Origin: Mycolicibacterium baixiangningiae | GTDB lineage: Bacteria > Actinomycetota > Actinomycetes > Mycobacteriales > Mycobacteriaceae | Assembly (NCBI RefSeq): GCF_016313185.1 | Contig: NZ_CP066218.1 | Coordinates: forward strand, 3,534,001 to 3,598,000 | Length of the DNA stretch: 64,000 nucleotides | Direction: 5' to 3' | Part shown: positions 15,455 through 22,076 of the stretch, in pieces | Layout of the letters: every line of letters begins with the position of its first letter | Numbering within the stretch: position 1 is the stretch's first letter | Translations under genes and position numbers: made by a program | The notes under the pieces: generated by a model | Seen by the model: only the letters and a program-made list of their open reading frames with translations | Database searches by the model: none | Told to the model about the DNA's origin: nothing

Positions 15455-16197
15455 ACCGCAGCGGCCCAAGGCATCTCGTCCCAGCGCCGGCCGTCGAGTT
15501 CCCGACCTTCGGCCTTGGGCGTGCGGCCACCCCATTGCTTGAAGAAGAACGCGACGCCGGCGTCCTGGCACACGTCGCGGATCCCACGCACCCATTCGCC
15601 GTCGAGCGGGCGATGATTCGCGCCGGACTCGCCGCCGGCGATCACCCAGTGGATGCCGTCGAGGTTCAGCCCGTCGAGCGGTCCGATCAGCGGCTCACAC
15701 GACAAGAATCGAACGGCCGCGGGAACTTCGCGAAGATGGTCGACCCGAGGCAACGCGTCGGAGTTCTCGACGGACACGCCCATCCATAAATTACTAGGCC
15801 AGTCGAGAGTTTCGCCGAGCCGGCGCAGTCGCAAGCTCCGTTTGGTGAGCACCTGGTAGGTGTGCTGCGGCGTCTCCCGGCAGACGTCGAAAACGTCTCG
15901 GATGAAGCTCACCGGCACGCGCGCGTGGAACAGATCGGACATCGAGTTCACGAACACGACGCGCGGCTGGCGCCAGCGGCGCGGCTCATCGAGCGTCTGC
16001 GGATGAAGAGTGACGCCGAAGCCTGGTCCCGACGTGCGCGGGTCACCGTCGTTCTGATACTTCTCCGAGCCCATGGCTTTCAACCGCTTCGCCAATGTCA
16101 TTGCGTAGCAGTGGTCGCAGCCCGAAGACACGCGATCGCAACCGGTGACGGGGTTCCAGGTGGCTTCGGTCCATTCGATCGCCGATCGGTCAGCCAT
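15451..16197 (-). CDS. DUF5131 / phage Gp37-Gp68 family three-Cys-motif protein
   Basis: A 248-residue protein with the CX6CX2C cluster Cys20, Cys27, Cys30 (TGCDRVSSGCDHCYA), resembling but not identical to the radical-SAM CX3CX2C. Further family motifs are FVNSMSDLFHARVP, YQVLTKRSLRL, WMGVSVEN, FLSCEPLIGPLDG, VIAGGESGANHRPL and FFFKQWGG. Members occur in phages and mobile elements and probably bind an Fe-S cluster and perhaps SAM, in a TIM-barrel related to spore photoproduct lyase. The ATG at 16197 has GAGGTGGG upstream, better than the in-frame start at 16227. Tail-to-tail with TcmP, its standard partner. Confidence 0.88.
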   Translation of the reverse strand: MADRSAIEWTEATWNPVTGCDRVSSGCDHCYAMTLAKRLKAMGSEKYQNDGDPRTSGPGFGVTLHPQTLDEPRRWRQPRVVFVNSMSDLFHARVPVSFIRDVFDVCRETPQHTYQVLTKRSLRLRRLGETLDWPSNLWMGVSVENSDALPRVDHLREVPAAVRFLSCEPLIGPLDGLNLDGIHWVIAGGESGANHRPLDGEWVRGIRDVCQDAGVAFFFKQWGGRTPKAEGRELDGRRWDEMPWAAAV

Positions 16198-16354
16198 GCC
16201 CACCTCTACAAGTCCGTTGCAATTCACCCTAGGTGACTGCGATTGATCATCACATCAGGACCACCGACCGTGTTGTTGCAGATCGCGGCAACGCTGTTCG
16301 ACCGCGAAGATATCGGCGGGGTCCGACACCCAAGCACGGCGAGCACGCGGCGCC

Positions 16355-16570
16355 TTAGTCGTCCGGCCGGGGTTCGGTCGCGGCACACGCGGCGCGGTAT
16401 GCCTGCATCGCCGGCCCGGTCTCGATCCGTACCCGCACCATCCGCCGATACCCGCTCATCCACAGCTTCGGCAGCACCAGCGATTCGCCGTCGGCGTACG
16501 GGTTGCGGTCCCCTGGCTCAGCGACCGAACCCGAGTAGAGCGCGAATATGTACTCGGCGCGCTTCGACAC
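16355..16570 (-). CDS. Small mycobacterial protein, element copy (paralogue of 23895-24092)
   Basis: A 71-residue protein beginning at GTG 16570 (SKRAEYIFALYSG). Its core NPYADGESLVLPKLWMSGYR and RMVRVRIETGPAMQAY matches the chromosomal protein at 23895-24092 almost residue for residue. It is basic and soluble, with a predicted helix around KLWMSGYRRM. I recognise it as a recurrent small mycobacterial hypothetical family but know of no function. Confidence 0.6.
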   Translation of the reverse strand: MSKRAEYIFALYSGSVAEPGDRNPYADGESLVLPKLWMSGYRRMVRVRIETGPAMQAYRAACAATEPRPDD

Positions 16571-16670
16571 CGGCCAAGCATGTACGCGCGCGCTGCCAGA
16601 TCGTTGGACCCACGCCGAGCGCCAGGACCAGGACCACGACGTCGAGGCCGGCCGACGCTCAGTCCGTCGG

Positions 16671-16973
16671 CTAGTTCGGCGCCGCGCCGATCGCGTCCTG
16701 TGTCTTTCGGCGGTACTTCGACCGCAAGCCGGTTCCTGTGCGCTCTCGGTATTCGGCCCGATACTCGCGCGCCTCATTCGCGGCCCACATGCGGCACTCG
16801 TCGCACGTACAGCCCTCGCGCCGGCGGTAGCCCGTCCGGGTGCCGAGCTCCCACCGCTCGGTAGCGGCCCTCACGCACGCCCCGCAACGCCGGCGATCGG
16901 CCGGCGCACTGTCCCGATAGGTCGGCACCAGCCGGCCACAAACGACACACGGCACGTCGGATCTGCGCGGCAC
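16671..16973 (-). CDS. Cysteine-rich zinc-binding-like protein
   Basis: A 100-residue basic protein starting at GTG 16973 with AGGAG 5 nt upstream. Paired cysteines (CVVC at residues 9-12, CGAC at 30-33, CTCDEC at 55-60) suggest one or two zinc ribbons. The C-terminal half is Arg/Glu-rich (EAREYRAEYRERTG). This is typical of small phage and mobile-element proteins related to HNH or DNA-binding factors, but no catalytic His-Asn-His is visible. Last gene of the leftward operon before the small cargo gene. Confidence 0.6.
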   Translation of the reverse strand: MPRRSDVPCVVCGRLVPTYRDSAPADRRRCGACVRAATERWELGTRTGYRRREGCTCDECRMWAANEAREYRAEYRERTGTGLRSKYRRKTQDAIGAAPN

Positions 16974-16981
16974 GTTCGCTC

Positions 16982-17307
16982 CTATCCAGCAATCGTTTTT
17001 TTGGGGGAAACGAGGAGGGGGCAGTGCCTAAGCCTCGGGGGGCGCCGTGGGGTACCCCGATGGGCACCCCGCCCTGGGTGGGCGTGAGCACGTAGACGGG
17101 CCCGCTGGACGCCAGGAGGCACGGCAGGACGTCGGATAGGTCGATGTGGGTTGCGGTGTGGTCTACGAGCAGAGCGTCCAGCACGCGGCCACGCGCGGCG
17201 GTGTCGACAGTTCGTGCTGGGATCGCGACGACCTTGCGGTGGTCCATGCCGAGTTGATTGATCAGGTCGCGGATGCGGTCGTGGTTGGCGGCGACGATGC
17301 CGATCAT
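16982..17307 (-). CDS. Unknown element protein with a -1 slippery site near its 3' end
   Basis: ATG 17307 overlaps the upstream stop (ATGA). About 100 residues: MIGIVAANHDRIRDLINQLG, then ARGRVLDALLVDHTATHIDL and LTPTQGGVPIGVPHGAPRG. The frame reaches CCCCC-AAAAAAA at 16997-17008, with the heptamer A_AAA_AAA in register. A -1 shift there gives a stop five codons later at 16982, 9 nt before the next gene's start. Unshifted reading continues to 16774 through the whole next gene, which looks non-coding. Either programmed frameshifting or a homopolymer indel (natural or from sequencing). I do not recognise the family. Confidence 0.5.
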
Positions 17308-17519
17308 CTCGCGACGTCCTGGTCCTCGACGTCGCTCGACTGTCTGGTCGTCGCCGTGGTGGTGCAGTTGCAGATGCCGCCGAGCGGACCGAGCGGCCGT
17401 GCGGGGCAGGTGTCGACATGGCTTCTGCTGATGCTCACGGCCTGGTCGTCGTCGTTGTGGTGGGCCTGACGGCCGGCGCGCCAGGAAGGTAACCGGGACT
17501 TCCGTCCTGCGCCGGCCAT
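17304..17519 (-). CDS. Small unknown element protein
   Basis: A 71-residue frame beginning MAGAGRKSRLPSW and ending in ATGA overlap with the next gene, which argues that it is translated. It contains HVDTCPARPLGPLGGICNC with three cysteines and an acidic C-terminus. Composition is less typical than its neighbours. It may be a small zinc-binding protein or a coupling leader. Confidence 0.4.
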   Translation of the reverse strand: MAGAGRKSRLPSWRAGRQAHHNDDDQAVSISRSHVDTCPARPLGPLGGICNCTTTATTRQSSDVEDQDVAR

Positions 17520-17537
17520 CAGGTGATCGTGGGTCGT

Positions 17538-18317
17538 TTACCTGTTGAAGCCGGCGGCGTTCGCGCGTGCAGCGTGGTTCCGGGCCTCGGCTTGCGCGTC
17601 CGCCTTCATCTGCGCCGCGCGCGCTTTGAACTCGTCGAGAGTGGCGAGCTTCAACGGAAGGCCACTGCGCGCAAGAATCCACACGCCTACCTCGCGGGCG
17701 CGCTCGTCTCGCGCCATCTCGTACGCGGGAGCCAGCTCGGCGAGACGCGCCGGCGTGAGGACGGTCGCCGAGTCCGCGTTGATCCTGACGCCGGCGACGG
17801 CAGCCAGCGCGTAGAAGCCGTTCGCGGCTGCGGTCCACGCCCTGACTCCGACCTGCGCGTTGTGCAGGTGGGTCATCATGGCGCCGCCGCGGGCGACCGC
17901 GCCGGCGGCATCGTTCAGGTTCACGCCGGCGTTCGCGGCGGCGGCGAGCTTCGCCGAGTGCTCGTCGAGCGCGTCGGCCCACCTGTCGAGGATGTCGTCT
18001 GCGTGGTCGCTGAGTGCGGCCAACATCAGCTGCTCGCTGCGGCTGCGTGCGGCGGCGAGGATGTTCCCCTCGGTGAGTTGCGCATTGAGCGCCATCGCCT
18101 GAATCCCTCTGTCCGAGAGATAGTCGCGGCCCTCCTGGATGGCGTCGAGGACGGCGCGGTGCAGGGATTCTCTCTGGCAGACGGTTTGGCTGGCCGCTGC
18201 GGTGAACGCTTCCGCGTCGGCGAACTGTTCGACGTAGGCGGGGGGCAGCGCGACGTGGAGCGTGTCGGCGGCGTTGGTGACGGCTTGGGCCCTGGTGTGA
18301 GCCGAAATTCTGAACAT
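17538..18317 (-). CDS. Unknown 259-residue element protein, helical
   Basis: ATG 18317 with AAAGGA upstream. It is almost wholly alpha-helical in appearance and Ala-rich, with no membrane segment and no known catalytic motif. Notable segments are ADTLHVALPPAYVEQFADAE, ALNAQLTEGNILAAARSRSE and DEFKARAAQMKADAQAEARN, the last a likely coiled coil. The gene lies immediately downstream (30 bp) of the acidic 111-residue protein and between the DNA-processing genes and the cargo. The size and position would suit a structural, scaffold-like or packaging-redirecting function in a satellite, but this is inference. Confidence 0.65.
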   Translation of the reverse strand: MFRISAHTRAQAVTNAADTLHVALPPAYVEQFADAEAFTAAASQTVCQRESLHRAVLDAIQEGRDYLSDRGIQAMALNAQLTEGNILAAARSRSEQLMLAALSDHADDILDRWADALDEHSAKLAAAANAGVNLNDAAGAVARGGAMMTHLHNAQVGVRAWTAAANGFYALAAVAGVRINADSATVLTPARLAELAPAYEMARDERAREVGVWILARSGLPLKLATLDEFKARAAQMKADAQAEARNHAARANAAGFNR

Positions 18318-18347
18318 GAGGGGGTGTCCTTTCGGGGTGGGTGACGG

Positions 18348-18683
18348 TCAGCTGTAACGGAAGTCGCGGTGCGAGCTGGGATCGCGCTTCGGCGGTGTCG
18401 TGCGGAAGGCGTTCCGGCCGTTCGAGAGGCCGGCGAAGCCGTCGTTCTCGTCGTCGAGGGTGGCGAAAAGGTCTCGCGCCCATTGCCTCTGTTCGTCGGT
18501 GTACTCGCCGGCGTCCTGGTCGTCGTCGTCCTGGTCGCCGGCGTCGTTCGATCCGGTGAACAGGTTCTTCGCGAACCGCTTGTCGCCGTCGCGCGCGCCG
18601 GGGTCTTCCAGGCGTCCGCGGAGTTGGCGAAGCTCGTCGTCGGTCAGGCTCGCGATGAAGCGGGCGCGCTCTTGCTTGTTCAC
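18348..18683 (-). CDS. Unknown acidic 111-residue element protein
   Basis: Starts at GTG 18683 in GTGA overlap with the upstream HTH gene. The N-terminal helix region (NKQERARFIASLTDDELRQL) resembles small regulatory proteins. The centre is highly acidic (DAGDQDDDDQDAGEYTDEQ). The C-terminus is basic and ends RDFRYS. It may bind a partner such as the following 259-residue protein. No family recognised. Confidence 0.6.
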   Translation of the reverse strand: MNKQERARFIASLTDDELRQLRGRLEDPGARDGDKRFAKNLFTGSNDAGDQDDDDQDAGEYTDEQRQWARDLFATLDDENDGFAGLSNGRNAFRTTPPKRDPSSHRDFRYS

Positions 18684-19066
18684 TGCTGCTTCCCTTCCAG
18701 GTGTTGGCGTAGCGCCAGTTCGTCGACGAACCAGCGGCCGGCGATCATCCGACCCCCGAGCTTCGGAGCCACCCGTCGGGCCTGCCTGACCGAGATGCGG
18801 AGGCGGGCAGCGGCTTCGGCGATCGGCACGGTCGGTTGTTCGTCCACGCCGGCAGCCTTTCTGACAGCCGGTGATCCATTGACCGATTGACCGGCTGCGG
18901 CCATCGTTTCGTTGAGTTCGCAGGCCAGGGCTTCGTAGGCTTGGTACGGAACGCCGGACATTTTGCGGTGTTTGACGGCGATCAGGGCGCAGTCCCGCGC
19001 CGCTCGAAGCGCCTGCCCGGAGAGGACCACGACGCCGCCGACGCGCGTCAGGCCGGACTCGCTCAT
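18680..19066 (-). CDS. Helix-turn-helix (excisionase/MerR-like) protein
   Basis: A 128-residue protein. The C-terminal half (about 75-125: VPIAEAAARLRISVRQARRV then GGRMIAGRWFVDELALRQHL) is a winged-helix DNA-binding domain of the excisionase/MerR type. The N-terminal half (LSGQALRAARDCALIAVKHR) is helical and may dimerise. ATG 19066 overlaps the WhiB-like stop (ATGA). It is probably a transcriptional regulator or accessory recombination factor for the element. Confidence 0.65.
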   Translation of the reverse strand: MSESGLTRVGGVVVLSGQALRAARDCALIAVKHRKMSGVPYQAYEALACELNETMAAAGQSVNGSPAVRKAAGVDEQPTVPIAEAAARLRISVRQARRVAPKLGGRMIAGRWFVDELALRQHLEGKQQ

Positions 19067-19398
19067 GATTCCGCCGCGGAGGCGGTGAGCGTGGCCGGCG
19101 TCCTGGTCTTCGCCGGCGTTCCGCCGGCTGTGATCACCAGGCCGGCGATGACGCCGGCTGGACGTCGTGCGGCCGGCAGGGCGGTGAGCCACGCGCGGCA
19201 GCGGGTCTGGGCCTCGCAGGCGCCGCAGAGCCGTAGTGCCTCGCGGCGGGCGTCGTCGACTTCGGTCTTGGTGAGCCGGCCGGTCATGCGGTGCTCGCCG
19301 ACGGTCCGCTCGTAGAGAGCAGATCGGCCTTTGCACCGCGCACCCGGCAGCGCGGGAATGGCGCCCAGCAGCGCCCGCGTCGTGTCCCAGTCGCTCAT
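19063..19398 (-). CDS. WhiB-like iron-sulfur protein of the element
   Basis: A 111-residue protein with the WhiB cysteine set: Cys22, then Cys58-X2-Cys61-X5-Cys67 (LCGACEAQTRCRAW), which in the family holds a 4Fe-4S cluster. The following G[VI]WGG-like turn is AGVIAGLV, so tryptophan and one glycine are missing. The basic C-terminal tail that normally contacts DNA is weak. Mycobacteriophage WhiB homologues interfere with host WhiB2 and influence infection; a similar host-manipulating or regulatory role is plausible. ATG 19398 overlaps the HNH stop. Confidence 0.75.
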   Translation of the reverse strand: MSDWDTTRALLGAIPALPGARCKGRSALYERTVGEHRMTGRLTKTEVDDARREALRLCGACEAQTRCRAWLTALPAARRPAGVIAGLVITAGGTPAKTRTPATLTASAAES

Positions 19399-19814
19399 GC
19401 GACGGCCTCTCGCCAACTGCGCCGACTGCACGGTGTGCAGGACGGGCGCACGTTCTCCAACGTGTGCGGCCCGCGGTGGCGGACCGGCACCGGGTAATGG
19501 TCGAGTTCGTCGAACGGGCCTCCGCAGTGAGCGCACGCGTCGCCATAACGGGCGATGACGTCGGCGCGCGTGAACGTCTCGATAACTGGCTCGAAGCCGG
19601 ACTGGCGGGCGCGCTGGCGGTACATCGACTCCCAGCCGATGTGTGGGTTGGCGGCGGGGTAGGCACGGTGATACTTCGCGCGAGTCTCACGGATGGCGTC
19701 ATGCACCTTGCGGCACGCTTTGCACTGGGCCTGGCGCCCGTCGCCCCTGCCATTGCGTCGGTGGAATGCGTCCAGCGGCAGGGTCTGGCCGCAACTACTG
19801 CACGTCTTGTTCAT
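19395..19814 (-). CDS. HNH endonuclease
   Basis: A 139-residue protein. An N-terminal zinc ribbon (CSSC at 5-8, CKAC at 31-34, with the LPLDAFHRR spacing of the phage-type family) precedes the HNH motif: CAHCGG (94-99), ELDHYPV with the general-base His106, ENVRPSC with Asn121, and CTPC (126-129). In phages such enzymes assist terminase or nick DNA; in an element without terminase it may nick for replication or mobilisation, or cleave competitors. ATG 19814 overlaps the preceding gene (ATGA). Confidence 0.85.
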   Translation of the reverse strand: MNKTCSSCGQTLPLDAFHRRNGRGDGRQAQCKACRKVHDAIRETRAKYHRAYPAANPHIGWESMYRQRARQSGFEPVIETFTRADVIARYGDACAHCGGPFDELDHYPVPVRHRGPHTLENVRPSCTPCSRRSWREAVA

Positions 19815-20083
19815 GGGTCCTGGTCCTGGTCGTTGTCGTGGTCGGTATCGGTCGCGTCATGCAGCGGCTCGCTGAACGAGCGGGTCGGGCGGGTCGCCGC
19901 GGCCTGGTGCTCGACGTCGGTCGGGCTCGGGCTCGGCGGGCAGCGGCGGACGCACGGCACCCGTCGCCGGCGCGGGCCATGGCAGTCGTCTTCGACGAGG
20001 CAGAACTCGCCCGGTTCCGCGCTGCACGTCGGGCACGGCACGTCGATGGCGCCGCGGTACGCCTCAGGAATCGGGCGGCTCAC
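19811..20083 (-). CDS. Small zinc-finger-like protein
   Basis: A 90-residue protein with PCPTCSAEPGEFCLVEDDC and a second cluster VPCVRRCPP, the pattern of the small zinc-binding proteins that accompany mycobacteriophage and actinophage DNA-metabolism genes. The acidic tail DTDHDNDQDQDP is unusual. Both ends overlap neighbours by ATGA, so it is an integral part of the operon. Confidence 0.6.
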   Translation of the reverse strand: MSRPIPEAYRGAIDVPCPTCSAEPGEFCLVEDDCHGPRRRRVPCVRRCPPSPSPTDVEHQAAATRPTRSFSEPLHDATDTDHDNDQDQDP

Positions 20084-21090
20084 GCGGACTCCCTGGCAGC
20101 GATCGCGGCGTCATCGCATCGAGTGCAGTCGGAGGGCGGCACCTTGAGATGGCCGTGGCGTGGGCAGCGCGGCCCGTAGGTTCCTCGAATCCACGACGGC
20201 GGCGGCGGCTTGGGTGCTGGTGCTGGTCGCTCAACCCGCGGTGACTCGGCGACGCTCGACAAGAGCCGCAGCAGTGCGGTTTCCTTCTGGCGCTGCTGCC
20301 ATGCCTCGATCTCGTCGTTGTCTCGCTTGCATGCGCGGCATGGTTCGCCGACGTCGCCGTCGGGGTGCCGCTTGCACTTCGGCTCGGGCCGGCGGTCGAA
20401 GTCGGGCTCCACGATCTCCCCGTCGACAACCGTCCCGCCGTCCGGGCTTTCGACGCGTTGGGTCACCAGCTCGCGGCCGGCCGGTTCGGCAGATTCGACG
20501 TCGTGTGGCTGTTGTTCGTCCTCGGACAAATCTTCCGGGGGGTGGGCGTCTCCTGTGTCGGGGACGGTCTCGACGTCGAGCGGTTCGGGCCTGTCTGGCG
20601 CCGCGCCTCCCTCTAGACCTCCATATAAACCTTCATAGAGAACTACAGGAACGCCATTCTCGCTGGCAGAGGGCGAATCCGCGGCCTGAGTCGTCACCAC
20701 TTCTGGGCCTGAATCGTCACCACTTATGGCACCGCGCGTCACCACTTCTGGGCTTGAGTCGTCACCACTTCCGTAAGTGGTGACGCAATAGTCACCACTT
20801 CCGACCTGCGGAAACCGCAACCGCCACGTGTCGCCGCTGAGATAGCCACGACCCCGTTTTCCTGCTGCTAACCACTCGATGTAACCCGCGGCTTTCAGCG
20901 CGGCGTATGCCCGCTTGATAGATCGCACATCGCGACCCATCCGCTCAGCGACGGTCTTCTGACGAACACAGAACGTGCCGTCGTCGACCGACGTCGAAGT
21001 GCTGAGGTCCATCGCCACGCGGGCGTAGGAGTCGTCGAGCGCCTTGTCCCGAGCAACGGCGCGTAACCATTGGTGCTTGGGAAAGGTCAT
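20080..21090 (-). CDS. Replication-initiator-like winged-helix protein carrying iterons
   Basis: A 336-residue protein starting at ATG 21090 (MTFPKHQWLRAVARDK), which overlaps the upstream stop. Residues 1-85 form a winged helix like plasmid and element replication initiators or helix-turn-helix primosomal factors (QKTVAERMGRDVRSIKRAYA, then LKAAGYIEW). The middle (about 95-260) is acidic and disordered and covers the iteron DNA. The C-terminus has two Cys/His clusters (CKRHPDGDVGEPCRACKRD and CPRHGHLKVPPSDCTRCD). The combination of DNA-binding domain and internal repeats suggests that it binds its own coding DNA to start replication after excision. It has no polymerase or helicase domain, so host enzymes would be needed. 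Confidence 0.65.
   Translation of the reverse strand: MTFPKHQWLRAVARDKALDDSYARVAMDLSTSTSVDDGTFCVRQKTVAERMGRDVRSIKRAYAALKAAGYIEWLAAGKRGRGYLSGDTWRLRFPQVGSGDYCVTTYGSGDDSSPEVVTRGAISGDDSGPEVVTTQAADSPSASENGVPVVLYEGLYGGLEGGAAPDRPEPLDVETVPDTGDAHPPEDLSEDEQQPHDVESAEPAGRELVTQRVESPDGGTVVDGEIVEPDFDRRPEPKCKRHPDGDVGEPCRACKRDNDEIEAWQQRQKETALLRLLSSVAESPRVERPAPAPKPPPPSWIRGTYGPRCPRHGHLKVPPSDCTRCDDAAIAARESA
20692..20800. repeat. Iteron array, candidate replication origin of the element
   Basis: Five direct copies of CGTCACCACTT (20692, 20715, 20737, 20760, and AGTCACCACTT at 20790) and one inverted copy (20775-20785). Spacing is 22-23 bp for the first four, about two helical turns. Copies 4 and 5 form the 10-bp-arm palindrome GTCACCACTT-N4-AAGTGGTGAC at 20761-20784. 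In the overlapping gene the same DNA word is read in two different frames (as SGD and as EVVT), so conservation is at DNA level. Confidence 0.75.
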
Positions 21091-21533
21091 GGGACACCGC
21101 GGTTCTGCTGCTGTGGTGTCCAATGCCGGTCGGGGTGGCATCCGAAGCAGCCCCAAGCGCCGGCCTGGTGGTGCATGATCTGCCCGCAGCCGTCACACCG
21201 GGGCTTGCGGTGAACCTCGCAGACATCGCCCTGGCAGGCAACCTTCATTCGACACGGCCGTCCTGCTGTGGTCGGCTCACCGCAACGCGGATCGCCGTGG
21301 ATGCGTCGGCGCCAAACTGCCGGCAGTGGACCGATCTGTTCGTGTGATTGATCGCCGCTCCCGCACCGGGGGTGCTCGGCGTTCAGCTCCGCGTCGTCGA
21401 TCATCCACAGCGTGTCGCGGCCGTCGTCGGTGACTGCGACTGCGATCGAGTGGCCTGGTGCGCCGACATCACAAAGACAGGCCGATCGTTCCCAGTCGAC
21501 CAGGGCGAACCGGTCCACATCTCCGCCTGCCAT
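21087..21533 (-). CDS. Cys/His-rich unknown element protein
   Basis: About 148 residues from ATG 21533 (GTG 21536 possible). The N-terminal half (SIAVAVTDDGRDTLWMIDDA) looks like a small beta domain. The C-terminal half has four Cys/His clusters (RCGEPTTAGRPCRMKV, CEVHRKPRCDGCG, CFGCH), i.e. several zinc-binding knuckles. Such proteins are common in actinophage early regions. First gene of the long coupled series leading leftward; its stop overlaps the replication-like gene (ATGA). Confidence 0.6.
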   Translation of the reverse strand: MAGGDVDRFALVDWERSACLCDVGAPGHSIAVAVTDDGRDTLWMIDDAELNAEHPRCGSGDQSHEQIGPLPAVWRRRIHGDPRCGEPTTAGRPCRMKVACQGDVCEVHRKPRCDGCGQIMHHQAGAWGCFGCHPDRHWTPQQQNRGVP

Positions 21534-21599
21534 CACGCACCACCGGCGACACGACTCCGCGTCATCCGTCGGTGTGCGGCGCGGATATTAAGCTGGTGG

Positions 21600-21656
21600 G
21601 AGTCCGACGCCGTGGACTCTGATAGAGCCGTCTCGTTGCCCGCGAGGCGGCTTTTT
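21600..21656 (+). terminator. Plus-strand hairpin terminator with no plus-strand gene
   Basis: The stem AGCCGTCTCG/CGAGGCGGCT (21626-21635 and 21643-21652, one G-T pair) with a 7-nt loop is followed by TTTTT, a textbook terminator for rightward transcription. An additional repeat GAGTCC-N8-GGACTC lies at 21600-21619. All nearby genes point left, so it may end an unannotated rightward RNA. It lies in the 136-bp gap between the two leftward genes. Confidence 0.5.
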
Positions 21657-21669
21657 CGTTGGCCGGTCA

Positions 21670-21879
21670 TCAGGCCGCGCCGCGTCGGAGGATCGCGACG
21701 ATCCGATCGCGCTGCTCATCAGTCAGCGGACTCGTCGAGCGCTCTATCTCGCACATGGCAGAGGCGGCGCTGATCCTCGCGACCAGGAGTTCACTCGAAG
21801 TGCCGTCCGGAGGGTCTACGTATAGCGCCCGCGCCTGTTGCCATACCGGATCGTTGACGTAGGTCGCGCGAGTCGCCAT
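21670..21879 (-). CDS. Small unknown element protein
   Basis: A 69-residue protein MATRATYVNDPVWQQARALY..., helical, with LLVARISAASAMCEIERSTS and a C-terminal DEQRDRIVAILRRGAA. Its ATG shares one base with the stop of the excisionase-like gene (TAATG), indicating coupling. It may be an accessory to the HTH protein. No known family recognised. Confidence 0.6.
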   Translation of the reverse strand: MATRATYVNDPVWQQARALYVDPPDGTSSELLVARISAASAMCEIERSTSPLTDEQRDRIVAILRRGAA

Positions 21880-22076
21880 TACGCGCCACCGCCGAAGGGC
21901 TGCATCACAACGTCGTCGATCTCGTTGAGGTCGACGCGGATAAGGCGAGGGCCGTTGCGGTAGCCGGTGATTCGCCCGTCTGCGATCATCTGGCGGATCG
22001 TTCTCGACGTCACGCCGATGTACTCGGCTGCGTCCGCGATTGATCCGTACCGGCGCCGATTGGGAGTGTTCTGCAC
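21879..22076 (-). CDS. xis: Excisionase-like helix-turn-helix protein
   Basis: A 65-residue winged-helix protein: SIADAAEYIGVTSRTIRQMI then DGRITGYRNGPRLIRVDLNE, the canonical excisionase-family (MerR-like) DNA-binding domain. GTG 22076 is preceded by AAGGGAA. It lies 313 bp downstream of int in the same orientation, the usual partnership for a tyrosine-integrase element, and should bend attachment-site DNA to favour excision or regulate the leftward operon. Confidence 0.78.
   Translation of the reverse strand: MQNTPNRRRYGSIADAAEYIGVTSRTIRQMIADGRITGYRNGPRLIRVDLNEIDDVVMQPFGGGA

Noticed and set aside
16774..18483. A 569-codon minus-strand frame covering several element genes
   Set aside because: Mostly Arg/Pro-rich shadow of the 259- and 111-residue proteins. 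Only the segment from ATG 17307 looks coding.
20692..20800. CRISPR-like array
   Set aside because: Repeat words are 11 bp with 11-12 bp gaps, one inverted, inside a gene and without cas genes; iterons fit better. No CRISPR array was seen elsewhere in the window.
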